Assembly (NCBI GenBank): GCA_030040755.1
Contig: JASHTC010000175.1
Span: forward strand, 1-6,332
Origin: Thermoplasmata archaeon
GTDB taxonomy: Archaea; Thermoplasmatota; Thermoplasmata; Lutacidiplasmatales; UBA184
Direction: 5' to 3'
DNA length: 6,332 nucleotides
Positions 1 through 5,715 of the stretch are shown here, piece after piece. Position 1 is the stretch's first letter. Every line of letters begins with the position of its first letter. Below the pieces are notes generated by a model. That model made no database searches. It was not told the origin of the DNA and worked only from the letters and a program-made list of their open reading frames with translations. The translations under genes were made by a program, and so were the position numbers.

Positions 1-505
1 TGCCGACCACGCATACGTCGGCCCTCTCCTCCGTCTCTTCGGTCGGACGCGCGGGTACGAAGCCGACGAACGGGTCCGGGACGTCGGTCGGTAGCGGCGG
101 GGGCTGGTAGTGGATCGTCTCCCACAACGGATGCCGGACCCCCGACGTTGGCCGGGAGAAGTACAGCCCCGCCGCCAAGCGCTTGACGGCATGGAACCCC
201 TTCCGCTTGACCCCGAGTCGGCTCCGCGACATCGCCTGGAGGTAGGCCTCCCGCTGGGCGGGACCCAGCCTCGTGAACCGGACCGGGCGGCCCGCGAGGA
301 GGAGGTTCATGCCGCGGCTGTCCACCGCGCGCAGGAGCGTCGCGAACTCCCTCCGTTCGGCGGCCGAGAGCCCCTCGACCATCTCGGCCACCTCCCGGTC
401 GACCCCGACCTGGCTGCCCGACGGGTACGGCAGGTCTCCGTCGGGAGCGCCGCTCGCCGGGAGGAGGGTGTCCACGAGGGCGGTGAGGACCGGCGGCGTG
501 GACAC
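1..505 (-). CDS. GMC-type FAD-dependent alcohol oxidoreductase, N-terminal part (cut by window edge)
   Basis: Reading the minus strand from a GTG at 505 gives 168 residues, open at the window edge. Residues 1-135 resemble the helical N-terminal region of long-chain-alcohol-oxidase-like GMC proteins (related to gluconate dehydrogenase subunit 3). It starts with a TALVDTLLPA helix, then RFTRLGPAQREAYLQAM (77-93), a basic FHAVKRLAAGLYFS stretch (104-117) and HPLWETIHY (125-133). The last visible residues, RADVCVVG, are the first strand and first glycine of an FAD-binding Rossmann motif. Known for the family: FAD-dependent oxidation of an alcohol or sugar; the substrate cannot be read from this fragment. 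Third codon positions are almost all G or C. GTG 505 is chosen because family similarity starts there and a TATA-like element lies 22-29 bases upstream. An in-frame ATG at 634, directly after a TAA, would add 43 low-quality residues and is the alternative. It is divergent from the trehalose synthase gene. Confidence 0.8.
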   Translation of the reverse strand, partial: MSTPPVLTALVDTLLPASGAPDGDLPYPSGSQVGVDREVAEMVEGLSAAERREFATLLRAVDSRGMNLLLAGRPVRFTRLGPAQREAYLQAMSRSRLGVKRKGFHAVKRLAAGLYFSRPTSGVRHPLWETIHYQPPPLPTDVPDPFVGFVPARPTEETEERADVCVVG

Positions 506-525
506 GCCCGACCGAGGGGTGCGGG

Positions 526-533
526 GTATTTCC
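526..533 (-). promoter_or_regulatory. Possible TATA box for the GMC oxidoreductase gene
   Basis: On the minus strand the bases read GGAAATAC, preceded by a purine-rich GGGAAG that could serve as a BRE. The element sits 22-29 bases upstream of GTG 505, the spacing expected of a leaderless archaeal transcript. The match is modest and the call rests on spacing as much as on sequence. Confidence 0.3.
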
Positions 534-630
534 TTCCCTCGGTCGTGGGCGCCCAGAGGCGAGTCCCCGAGCCGGGACTCCCCGGATGGGTCGAGACGGC
601 CTCGACCGAGGGGGTCCGCGCGGGCCAAGG

Positions 631-638
631 GCATTTAG
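631..638 (+). promoter_or_regulatory. Weak TATA-like element ahead of the trehalose synthase gene
   Basis: GCATTTAG is one of very few A/T-rich patches in the 164-base gap between the divergent GMC and trehalose synthase genes. It lies 32-39 bases before ATG 670, which would leave a leader of roughly ten bases. No Shine-Dalgarno sequence precedes ATG 670. The same bases read CTAAATGC on the other strand, so the direction is not certain. Confidence 0.25.
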
Positions 639-669
639 GGCCGGGCGTACCCTGAATTCCCCAGCACCG

Positions 670-2346
670 ATGTCGGCCCGACGGTTGGACTTGCGCACGC
701 CCGCCTGGTTCCGTCGGGTGGTCTTCTACGAGCTCTCGGTCCGCTCGTTCCGCGACAGCAACGGCGACGGGGTGGGGGACCTGCCGGGCGTTCTGGATAG
801 GCTCGACTACCTGCGCGACCTCGGGGTCGGCGCGGTCTGGCTCCTGCCGTTCTACCGCTCGCCGTGGCGGGACGACGGCTACGATATCTCGGACCACTAC
901 TCGGTCGACCCCCGCCTCGGGACGATCGACGACCTGGCCACCCTCGTGGAAGCGGCCCACGCGCGCGGCATCCGCATCATCGGGGACTTCGTATCGAACC
1001 ACGTCTCCGACCAGCACCCGTGGTTCCAGGAGGCGCGGCGCGACCGGGGCTCCCCTCGCCGCGCCTGGTTCCTCTGGTCCGACACCGGCAAGGAGTTCTC
1101 CCGCGCGCGGACCATGTTCCCCGGGGCCGAGACCTCCAACTGGACATGGGACGAGCTCGCCGGCCAGTACTACTTCCACCGGTTCTTCGCCTCCCAGCCC
1201 GACCTCAACTACGACACCCCGGCCGTGCGCGCCGAGATGCTGAACGTCGCGCGCTTCTGGCTCGCGCGCGGCCTGGACGGGTTCCGCTGCGACGCGGTGC
1301 CCTACCTCATCAAGCGGGAGGGGACGGCCTGCCAGAGCCTCCCCGAGGTCCACCAGTTCTTCCAGGAGGTCCGCGCGATGATGCATTCGGAGTTTCCTGG
1401 CACGGTGCTGGTCGCCGAGGCGAACCAGACGGTCCCCGAGACCGTCGCCTACTTCGACCAGGGCCGGGAGTTCGACATGGTGATGCACTTCCCGCTGATG
1501 CCGAACCTCTTCCTCGCCCTCGCCGAGAAGAACCCCCGGCGGGTCCTCGATGTCCTCCGGGCGACCCTCCCCGGGGTCCCCCCCGAGTGCGGCTGGGCTT
1601 ACTTCCTGCGGAACCACGACGAGCTGACGCTCGGCCAGGTGAGCGCGGACGAACGCGCGTTGTTCCTGCGGTTCTACGACCCGGCCCATGGCTCGGAGAT
1701 CTACAACGGGCTCCGCCGGCGGCTGGCGCCTCTGGTGGGAGGCGACGACTCGTCGGTCCTGCTCCTCACCGCGCTCATCCTGGCCCTCCCCGGTTCGCCC
1801 TTCCTCTACTACGGGGACGAGATCGGCATGGGCGACCGCCTGGACCTACCGGACCGCGACCCCGGCCGGACCCCGATGCAGTGGACGGCGGACCCGAGCG
1901 CGGGGTTCTCGAGCGCTCCCGCCGATCGCCTCACCCGCCCCCTCGTCACGGACCCGGCCTACGCCCCGTCCGTGCGGAACGTCGCCGACGAGGAGCGCGT
2001 GCCGTTCTCCCTCCTGGGGCACATGCGGAACCTGCTGCGGGTCCGGGGCGCGCACGCCGCCATCTTCGGGCGGGAGCGGTTCGTCGGGGTCGACCTCGGA
2101 GAGTCCCCGGTCCTCGGGTTCTGGCGGCCGGGCGCCGAGTACGAGGTCCTGTGCCTGTACAACTTCTCGGAGGAGCCGGTGGCCGGCGACGTCCCGCTGG
2201 CGCCCTCCGTCTGGGCGGCCCCCGTCGAGCTGGTGCGGGGCGGCTCGTCGTCGACCCTGGGCGACGCCGGCTACCACTTCCGGCTCAGCCGCCGGGGGTT
2301 CTCCTGGACCCTGTTTCCGGTGCGGTCGCCCCCGGCCGCCGCCTAA
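670..2346 (+). CDS. treS: Trehalose synthase (maltose alpha-D-glucosyltransferase), GH13 family
   Basis: A complete 558-residue enzyme predicted to interconvert maltose and trehalose in the cytoplasm by intramolecular transglucosylation. The GH13 motifs are all present in order: DFVSNH (106-111), QPDLN (176-180), GFRCDAVP (204-211) with nucleophile Asp208 and Arg206, VLVAEAN (246-252) with acid/base Glu250, and FLRNHDE (312-318) with His316 and Asp317. Signatures typical of TreS surround them: SDQHPWFQ (113-120), NWTWD (157-161), PYLIKREGT (211-219), FPLMPNLF (274-281), RRRLAPL (349-355), YYGDEIGMGD (380-389) and RTPMQW (400-405). A C-terminal beta domain covers about 465-551. No signal peptide and no fused maltokinase domain are seen. 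Length fits stand-alone TreS. ATG 670 is preferred over an upstream in-frame start at 586 because the family N-terminus (TPAWFRRVVFYELSVRSF) begins shortly after it. Another GH13 alpha-glucosidase or transglucosidase is possible but less likely. No trehalose or glycogen partner gene is in view. Confidence 0.87.
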   Translation: MSARRLDLRTPAWFRRVVFYELSVRSFRDSNGDGVGDLPGVLDRLDYLRDLGVGAVWLLPFYRSPWRDDGYDISDHYSVDPRLGTIDDLATLVEAAHARGIRIIGDFVSNHVSDQHPWFQEARRDRGSPRRAWFLWSDTGKEFSRARTMFPGAETSNWTWDELAGQYYFHRFFASQPDLNYDTPAVRAEMLNVARFWLARGLDGFRCDAVPYLIKREGTACQSLPEVHQFFQEVRAMMHSEFPGTVLVAEANQTVPETVAYFDQGREFDMVMHFPLMPNLFLALAEKNPRRVLDVLRATLPGVPPECGWAYFLRNHDELTLGQVSADERALFLRFYDPAHGSEIYNGLRRRLAPLVGGDDSSVLLLTALILALPGSPFLYYGDEIGMGDRLDLPDRDPGRTPMQWTADPSAGFSSAPADRLTRPLVTDPAYAPSVRNVADEERVPFSLLGHMRNLLRVRGAHAAIFGRERFVGVDLGESPVLGFWRPGAEYEVLCLYNFSEEPVAGDVPLAPSVWAAPVELVRGGSSSTLGDAGYHFRLSRRGFSWTLFPVRSPPAAA

Positions 2347-2764
2347 GCGCGGACGTGGCCGACGCGCGCGCGGCGGCTGCGGCCCCTTCGCTCCCGTCGA
2401 CGCGGGGCTCCTCTCCCGCTCCGTCGCCCCGTCCTTCGGGAGGAGGCCCGTCCAGGTGGGCATGATAGACCTCCCCTTCGCGTCGGACCGTCACTACGGA
2501 CCCGACCCCGGGGAGCGGCCCGTCGACGATCGCGAGGAGCCGGACCTCGCCGGAGAGCTCGACGAACGCCAGGAGGTGCGGGCTCCCCCACCCGGCCGCG
2601 GGATGCACGAGTTCCGTCGCGGCCAGGACGGTGCCGTGGGCGGAGGCGGTGTACAGGTGCGTGTCGGTCGAGCCACACCGAGGGCACGGCCCGTCGGTGG
2701 GGAGGAACGGGGCTCGGCACCCGCCGCACCGGGCGAGCTCGATCATCCACGCCCCGTCGGTCAT
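2285..2764 (-). CDS. DUF35 zinc-ribbon/OB-fold protein, thiolase partner
   Basis: A 159-residue protein. The N-terminus carries a rubredoxin-like zinc ribbon with Cys13, Cys16, Cys27 and Cys30 (CGGC and CPRC). An OB-fold follows at about 38-105, with strands such as HGTVLAATELV (43-53), HLLAFVEL (63-70) and VRLLAIVDG (74-82). This is the DUF35 pattern. Known for the family: DUF35 proteins bind archaeal thiolases and, in the best studied case, bridge thiolase and HMG-CoA synthase so the intermediate can pass along a shared CoA site. The ATG shares ATGA with the thiolase stop codon, so the two are very likely translated together. Residues from about 107 on are a low-complexity Gly/Ala/Arg tail not expected in the family, and its last codons overlap the 3' end of the convergent trehalose synthase gene by 62 bases. 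The tail may be real or may reflect loss of an earlier stop. Confidence 0.8.
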   Translation of the reverse strand: MTDGAWMIELARCGGCRAPFLPTDGPCPRCGSTDTHLYTASAHGTVLAATELVHPAAGWGSPHLLAFVELSGEVRLLAIVDGPLPGVGSVVTVRREGEVYHAHLDGPPPEGRGDGAGEEPRVDGSEGAAAAARASATSALRRRPGATAPETGSRRTPGG

Positions 2765-3894
2765 GCGGCCTCCCGACCGAGGATCGTGACGAAATTGTGC
2801 GACGCGATCCCGCTCATCGCCTGCGCTAGACCGACTTTGGGAGCGCGCGCGATCGCGCGACGACCGGCCTCGCCGCGCAGCTGCAGGGCGACCTCGCCCA
2901 CCTCCGCCAGCCCGGAGGCGGCCACCGGATGTCCCCGACCCACCACGCCGCCGCTCGGATTCACGGGGAGGCGACCGTCCGGTCGGACCCATCCCTTCTC
3001 GAACCAATGGGCGGCCTCGCCGGACCCGCAGAGCCCGAGGTCCTCAATGTGGATCATGGAGAACGGGGAGAAGGCGTCGTGCACCTCCACGAACTCGACC
3101 TCCTTCCTCGTGAGGTGGGCGGACTCGTAGGCCCGCCGGGCGGCGACCCGGGTGGCCAGGAATGAGGAGAGGTCGGCCCGGTCCGCGATGCGGAGGGCGT
3201 CGAATCCCTGCCCGAGGCCCAGCACGGTCGCCGGCCCCTTCCCGCGCTCCAGCACGAGGGCGGTCGCCCCGTCCGAGATGGCGGAGCAGTGCAACAGCCG
3301 GAGCGGGAGGGCGACGGGACGGCTCGCCGCCACTTCCGCCGCGGTCACCGGTTTCTGGAAGTGGGCGTTCGGGTTCCGCGCGGCCATGGCCCGAGCGTGA
3401 ACGGACGCCAGGTCGCACGCCTCGGTCCCGAGCCCGTGCCGTGCGAGGTACCGCTGCGTCACGAGCGCGGCCAACGCGGGCATGGTCGCGCCGTGCGCTA
3501 CCTCGCTCGTATGCAGCGAGGCGGCGAGCTCGCGCGTCACGATCGCCGTCGACTGGTCCGTCATCTTCTCCGCGGCGACGACCAGGGCCCGGTCGAAGCG
3601 GCCGGACCCCAGCAGGAGCGCGGCCGCATGGAACGCCATGCCCCCGGTCCCGCTGGCGGAGTCGACACGGAAGCCGGACGCCGACTCCAGGCTCAGCCGG
3701 CTCGCGAGCCGGGGAAGGAAGGTCTCCGTGCCGTAGGGGCCGTGGGCGAGCATCGTGCCGGCGACCAGCAGGTCGATCGGTTTTCGGCCGATCCCCTCGA
3801 GGGCGAGGTTCGCCGCCTCGGCGGCCAGGTCGATCAGCCCCTCGGGTCGTTTGCCGTACCGCCCCGTCCCGACGGACGCGACGTGAACGCTCAC
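2761..3894 (-). CDS. Thiolase-fold protein with Ser in place of the catalytic Cys (archaeal/SCP2-like type)
   Basis: A 377-residue thiolase-superfamily protein, full length for the archaeal/SCP2-like type. Motifs seen: AEKMTD (108-113), CSAISDGATALVLE (203-216), VHDAF (271-275, His272), the loop VNPSGG (311-316) and GHPVAASG (321-328, His322). The stretch that normally holds the nucleophile, CxSG or CSTG, reads VDSASGTGGMAF (77-88). Aligned without gaps, the cysteine position is Ser81, codon AGC at 3652-3654. The Cys often found in HDCF of SCP2 types is Ala274. It may therefore be a non-classical acyl-CoA enzyme, a structural partner or a serine-dependent variant; ordinary acetyl-CoA acetyltransferase activity should not be assumed. 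The start is GTG 3894, fitting the family N-terminus (VHVASVGTGRYG). The stop overlaps the DUF35 start by four bases. No HMG-CoA synthase gene is in the window. The mRNA probably begins near 3989. Confidence 0.83.
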   Translation of the reverse strand: MSVHVASVGTGRYGKRPEGLIDLAAEAANLALEGIGRKPIDLLVAGTMLAHGPYGTETFLPRLASRLSLESASGFRVDSASGTGGMAFHAAALLLGSGRFDRALVVAAEKMTDQSTAIVTRELAASLHTSEVAHGATMPALAALVTQRYLARHGLGTEACDLASVHARAMAARNPNAHFQKPVTAAEVAASRPVALPLRLLHCSAISDGATALVLERGKGPATVLGLGQGFDALRIADRADLSSFLATRVAARRAYESAHLTRKEVEFVEVHDAFSPFSMIHIEDLGLCGSGEAAHWFEKGWVRPDGRLPVNPSGGVVGRGHPVAASGLAEVGEVALQLRGEAGRRAIARAPKVGLAQAMSGIASHNFVTILGREAA

Positions 3895-3989
3895 GGCCCG
3901 GCCCCGAGCGACCGGCAGCGTTCGGCGGGCCGGCCGGCGATGGCTCTCGCCCGCCTCCGGTGGGGACCCGAGACGCCCCGGTCGAGCAC
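3891..3989 (-). CDS. Possible 32-residue leader reading frame before the thiolase gene
   Basis: A GTG at 3989 lies 23-31 bases downstream of the TATA box at 4012-4020, exactly where a leaderless transcript would begin. The frame runs 32 codons, and its TGA (3893-3891) overlaps the thiolase GTG as GTGA. The peptide is basic (an HRRRARA stretch) and resembles nothing I recognise. It could be a translated leader that feeds ribosomes into the thiolase start, or a chance open frame inside a 95-base untranslated leader. Its GC-rich third positions do not discriminate in this genome. Confidence 0.25.
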   Translation of the reverse strand: MLDRGVSGPHRRRARAIAGRPAERCRSLGAGP

Positions 3990-3998
3990 GGCGAAGCT

Positions 3999-4012
3999 CC
4001 GAGGAGCCTCGG
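3999..4012. promoter_or_regulatory. Perfect inverted repeat between TATA box and start: candidate operator
   Basis: CCGAGG-AG-CCTCGG is a 6+6 base perfect inverted repeat with a two-base centre. It abuts the TATA box of the thiolase operon on the downstream side and ends about ten bases before the predicted start point near 3989. A dimeric repressor bound there would block RNA polymerase. A 12-base perfect arm match next to a promoter is suggestive but could occur by chance in GC-rich DNA. Confidence 0.4.
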
Positions 4013-4020
4013 AATATAAG
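4012..4020 (-). promoter_or_regulatory. TATA box of the thiolase-DUF35 operon
   Basis: The minus strand reads CTTATATTC in an otherwise very GC-rich stretch, a good archaeal TATA box. Expected transcription start is about 25 bases downstream, near 3989, giving a leader of about 95 bases before the thiolase GTG. The element is nearly symmetric, but no credible plus-strand gene follows it, so the minus direction is preferred. Confidence 0.6.
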
Positions 4021-4186
4021 CGGTCAAGGTTCAATCCGCCGACTCGGTGCCTTCGGCGTCTGTCGATGTCGATGGGCCGGAACGCGCCCGGTTCGCGGGA
4101 AGGTGATCGCACGCGCGCCGAGCGAGCCGGAGGTTCGGTCGGGCGGGTCGCCCGGGTCAGCGGAGCTGGGAGATTTCCGGTCCACG

Positions 4187-4212
4187 TCACGGCATATGTG
4201 TGGGGGCATCCC
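4187..4212 (+). repeat. Composite repeat, copy 1 (15-base element followed by 11-base element)
   Basis: TCACGGCATATGTGT (4187-4201) is followed immediately by GGGGGCATCCC (4202-4212). Both elements recur at 5732-5757: the first in the same orientation, the second inverted and on the other side. An exact 15-base match containing an A/T-rich core is unlikely by chance in about 6 kb. The element may be a protein-binding site or a small dispersed repeat. Confidence 0.55.
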
Positions 4213-4223
4213 CAGCACCACAC
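4198..4223. other. Imperfect hairpin
   Basis: GTGTGG (4198-4203) pairs with CCACAC (4218-4223). Inside it GGG (4204-4206) can pair with CCC (4210-4212) around a CAT loop, leaving a bulge on the 3' side. It overlaps composite repeat copy 1. There is no T-run on either side, so it is not a typical archaeal terminator. Confidence 0.3.
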
Positions 4224-4368
4224 GTAGATTCCCGTCCCGGGGTCGCCGGGAACGCCGGGGGTCACGGGGCCGAGCCCTCGCTCGACGTCGCGCGGTCGCC
4301 TACGGCGATGGTTCCGGGGACGGCACCGGCCCCCCCCGTGGTGAAGGCGCGGGCTCGGGTTCTGGTTC

Positions 4369-4390
4369 GAGCGCGCGACACGGCGCGCTC
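4369..4390 (-). terminator. 8-bp GC-rich stem-loop at the stop codon of the membrane-protein pair
   Basis: GAGCGCGC (4369-4376) and GCGCGCTC (4383-4390) form a perfect 8-bp stem with a six-base loop. On the minus strand the stem begins within the TGA stop codon of the second membrane protein. No T-run follows, so it is more likely a 3' mRNA-end structure or a weak terminator than a strong one. Confidence 0.35.
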
Positions 4391-4784
4391 AGAGGATCGG
4401 CACCGAATACGTCCCCGAGACCGTGACCGACTGACTTGCGTTGGACACCCCGAGCCCGACGAACCCGTATGGTGGCGCGGTCGCGGGGAAGGAGAAGGTG
4501 CCGTTCGTGCCGGTCGTCTGGTAGATCGGGTAGTCGTTCGAGTCGACCACGTCGAAGGCCACGGGCGAGGAGCTGTTCGCGGACCAGGAAGCCGTCACAA
4601 CCGCGCCGGCGGGGACCGAGAGCATGGCATCCCCGAGATGGAGGCGGAAGGTCGTGAATTGGTCGGAGAACGAGTGGCTTACGGGCACGGAGAGGAGCGC
4701 GAGGAGGACCACGATTGCCACCCCGGCGACCGACGCGCAGATCCAGACGCGGCGTTGGGTCGGGGAGGGCGTCGTGGTCGTCAT
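4389..4784 (-). CDS. Small membrane-anchored protein with outside beta-rich domain (paralogue B)
   Basis: 131 residues, function unknown. A basic N-terminus (QRR, 10-12) precedes one hydrophobic helix at about 14-33 (ICASVAGVAIVVLLALLSV), giving an N-in, C-out anchor or an uncleaved signal. No lipobox cysteine is seen. Residues 35-131 are Ser/Thr/Val-rich with alternating beta-strand character and a few sequons such as NGT and NAS, as in surface-exposed archaeal domains. It is a paralogue of the protein encoded just upstream: both share P-V-[ST]-H-x-F-S-D-x-F after the helix, G-[TS]-F-S-F near residue 95-100, and a C-terminal PIL. ATG 4784 follows a GGGGAG ribosome-binding site by seven bases. 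The gap to the upstream gene is 22 bases, so one mRNA is likely. Similar exposed domains occur in pilin-like and cell-envelope proteins, but no family is assigned. Confidence 0.7.
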   Translation of the reverse strand: MTTTTPSPTQRRVWICASVAGVAIVVLLALLSVPVSHSFSDQFTTFRLHLGDAMLSVPAGAVVTASWSANSSSPVAFDVVDSNDYPIYQTTGTNGTFSFPATAPPYGFVGLGVSNASQSVTVSGTYSVPIL

Positions 4785-4789
4785 CGATA

Positions 4790-4798
4790 CTCTCCCCC
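4790..4798 (-). promoter_or_regulatory. Ribosome-binding site supporting start 4784
   Basis: The minus strand reads GGGGGAGAG, with GGGGAG seven bases from ATG 4784. It lies in the 22-base gap between the two membrane-protein genes and supports internal initiation on a shared mRNA, in contrast to the leaderless starts proposed for promoter-proximal genes here. Confidence 0.45.
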
Positions 4799-4806
4799 TG
4801 CGGACC

Positions 4807-5208
4807 TCACAAAATCGGCGACGCGTAGCTCCAGGAGACCGATACCGAAGCCGTACCGGTCGAGTTCGCCTCAAACCCATCGGAGGGAGTCGTGGACGAG
4901 AAACTGAACGACCCGACCGGCGCCTCCGATGCGTCCAGGATCTGCCCGTTCCCGTTGAATACCTGGATGGAGGCCGGACCCCCCGTGACAGCCCACGAGA
5001 GCGCGACCGCGCTCCCCGTGGGCGCGATGAGGGACACGGTGCCGAACTCGTGCGTCGCATCGAAGGTGTCCGAGAACCGATGCGTCACGGGGATGACGGC
5101 CAGGGCGACCACGACCGCCACGACCGCGACCGTGGTCAGCGCGGCGATCGGCGTCCATCGTCGACGGCCGGTGGGGGACCGACGCGGCGCAGCCTCAGCG
5201 GTGGTCAC
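4807..5208 (-). CDS. Small membrane-anchored protein with outside beta-rich domain (paralogue A)
   Basis: 133 residues, function unknown. A basic N-terminus (RRSPTGRRR, 9-17) precedes a hydrophobic helix at about 20-40 (IAALTTVAVVAVVVALAVI), predicting an N-in, C-out membrane anchor. The remaining ~90 residues (VTHRFSDTF onward) are Ser/Thr/Val/Gly-rich and beta-like, with no cysteine. It matches the next gene along most of its length, including GSFSF (99-103), the spacing to a following GF, and the PIL end, so the pair arose by tandem duplication. GTG 5208 is chosen because it aligns with the paralogue's start and a weak GGGGGCGGA lies just upstream; the frame stays open to an ATG at 5367, but that extension is not hydrophobic, is Arg/Cys-rich and has no paralogue counterpart. 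No clear TATA box was found near. Confidence 0.68.
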   Translation of the reverse strand: MTTAEAAPRRSPTGRRRWTPIAALTTVAVVAVVVALAVIPVTHRFSDTFDATHEFGTVSLIAPTGSAVALSWAVTGGPASIQVFNGNGQILDASEAPVGSFSFSSTTPSDGFEANSTGTASVSVSWSYASPIL

Positions 5209-5621
5209 AAAGTCCGCCCCCGGAACCCGACGCTTCCGCTCGGGCCCGTGTAGACGGAGGCGCGCGGCGGGGGGGCTGATCAGAGCCCGAGGACATCTGC
5301 CTCCCTCGGAGCGACAGTGTTCCCACATACATGGTGCTTCGCCCTCCGCGGTACGATCCCAGCACAACCCAGGCGCCGAGGAAGTGGTTGCTCCGGCGGG
5401 AGAGCCGCTCTCGCCGGAGACGACCCGGTCGTCAGCTCACAGCCAGTAGACGAGCGCCCCCACGTTCGGCGAACCGACGCCCGACGCCGCGTCCCAGCTG
5501 GGCCTGGCGCCGAACCCGGGGCATGACCTGGACGACGGCCGTATCGGTCGTTAACCTGCTCGGCCGCAAGTCTATCCGCCTGTCGCCGGAGAAACGGTCT
5601 CACCTACAATTTGTGACACTG

Positions 5622-5651
5622 GGTCGCCCGTGCGCCTGTCGGCAGGCGACC
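5622..5651. other. Two mutually exclusive hairpins
   Basis: GGTCGCC (5622-5628) pairs perfectly with GGCGACC (5645-5651). Alternatively CGCCTG (5633-5638) pairs with CAGGCG (5643-5648) around a TCGG loop. The two structures compete for 5645-5648. If this stretch is transcribed it could switch, but no transcript is evident. Confidence 0.25.
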
Positions 5652-5660
5652 GGCTGCTAT

Positions 5661-5675
5661 CGGGTGTGTGGTGAC
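5661..5675 (+). repeat. Direct repeat unit 1 upstream of the ribbon-helix-helix gene
   Basis: CGGGTGTGTGGTGAC matches the unit at 5716-5730 at 14 of 15 bases, with starts 55 bases apart. Repeated short direct elements upstream of a ribbon-helix-helix gene are the usual kind of site for this regulator class. Confidence 0.4.
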
Positions 5676-5715
5676 GGCTCCCGTGGCACCCTCGATGAAC
5701 CCCCGTTTCTCCCTC

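Larger units (their letters stand above)
4021..4388. other. Gap without a convincing gene; repeats and hairpins
   Basis: Open frames cross this stretch on both strands, but their third codon positions lose the strong G/C preference of the flanking genes and none shows a recognisable domain. A minus-strand frame through 4140-4265 has a CWGC pair but nothing more. The stretch holds the composite repeat at 4187-4212, a hairpin at 4198-4223, a run of eight C at 4330-4337, and the hairpin at the end of the next gene. No tRNA fold was found. Confidence 0.5.

Noticed and set aside
110..655. Long plus-strand open frame opposite the GMC gene
   Set aside because: Arg/Pro-rich antisense frame with no domain; the minus strand has a recognisable enzyme with strong third-position G/C bias.
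307..1689. 460-codon minus-strand frame over the trehalose synthase gene
   Set aside because: It is antisense to clear GH13 motifs, is low in complexity and matches no family; GC-rich genomes produce such frames routinely.
864..2465. 533-codon plus-strand frame in a second phase
   Set aside because: Shadow of the trehalose synthase gene: almost entirely Arg/Pro/Gly/Ala and without a fold.
4025..4045. GGTTCAATCC resembling a tRNA T-arm
   Set aside because: The flanking bases do not form a T-stem, and no acceptor stem or anticodon arm can be drawn around it.
4012..4100. The TATA box at 4012-4020 used toward the plus strand
   Set aside because: The following plus-strand frames are short or non-coding in character; the thiolase operon on the minus strand is the better owner.
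4024..4265. Minus-strand small frames with a CWGC-type Cys pair
   Set aside because: Only one Cys pair, weak third-position bias, and the frame runs through the thiolase TATA box. Kept only as the short leader frame from 3989.
5345..5551. Protein-like plus-strand frame interrupted by TAG at 5447-5449
   Set aside because: The Pro/Glu-rich stretch on both sides of the TAG has good codon bias and could be a decayed gene or even TAG readthrough. But there is no start codon, no domain and no pyrrolysine-related gene in view, so it was not called.
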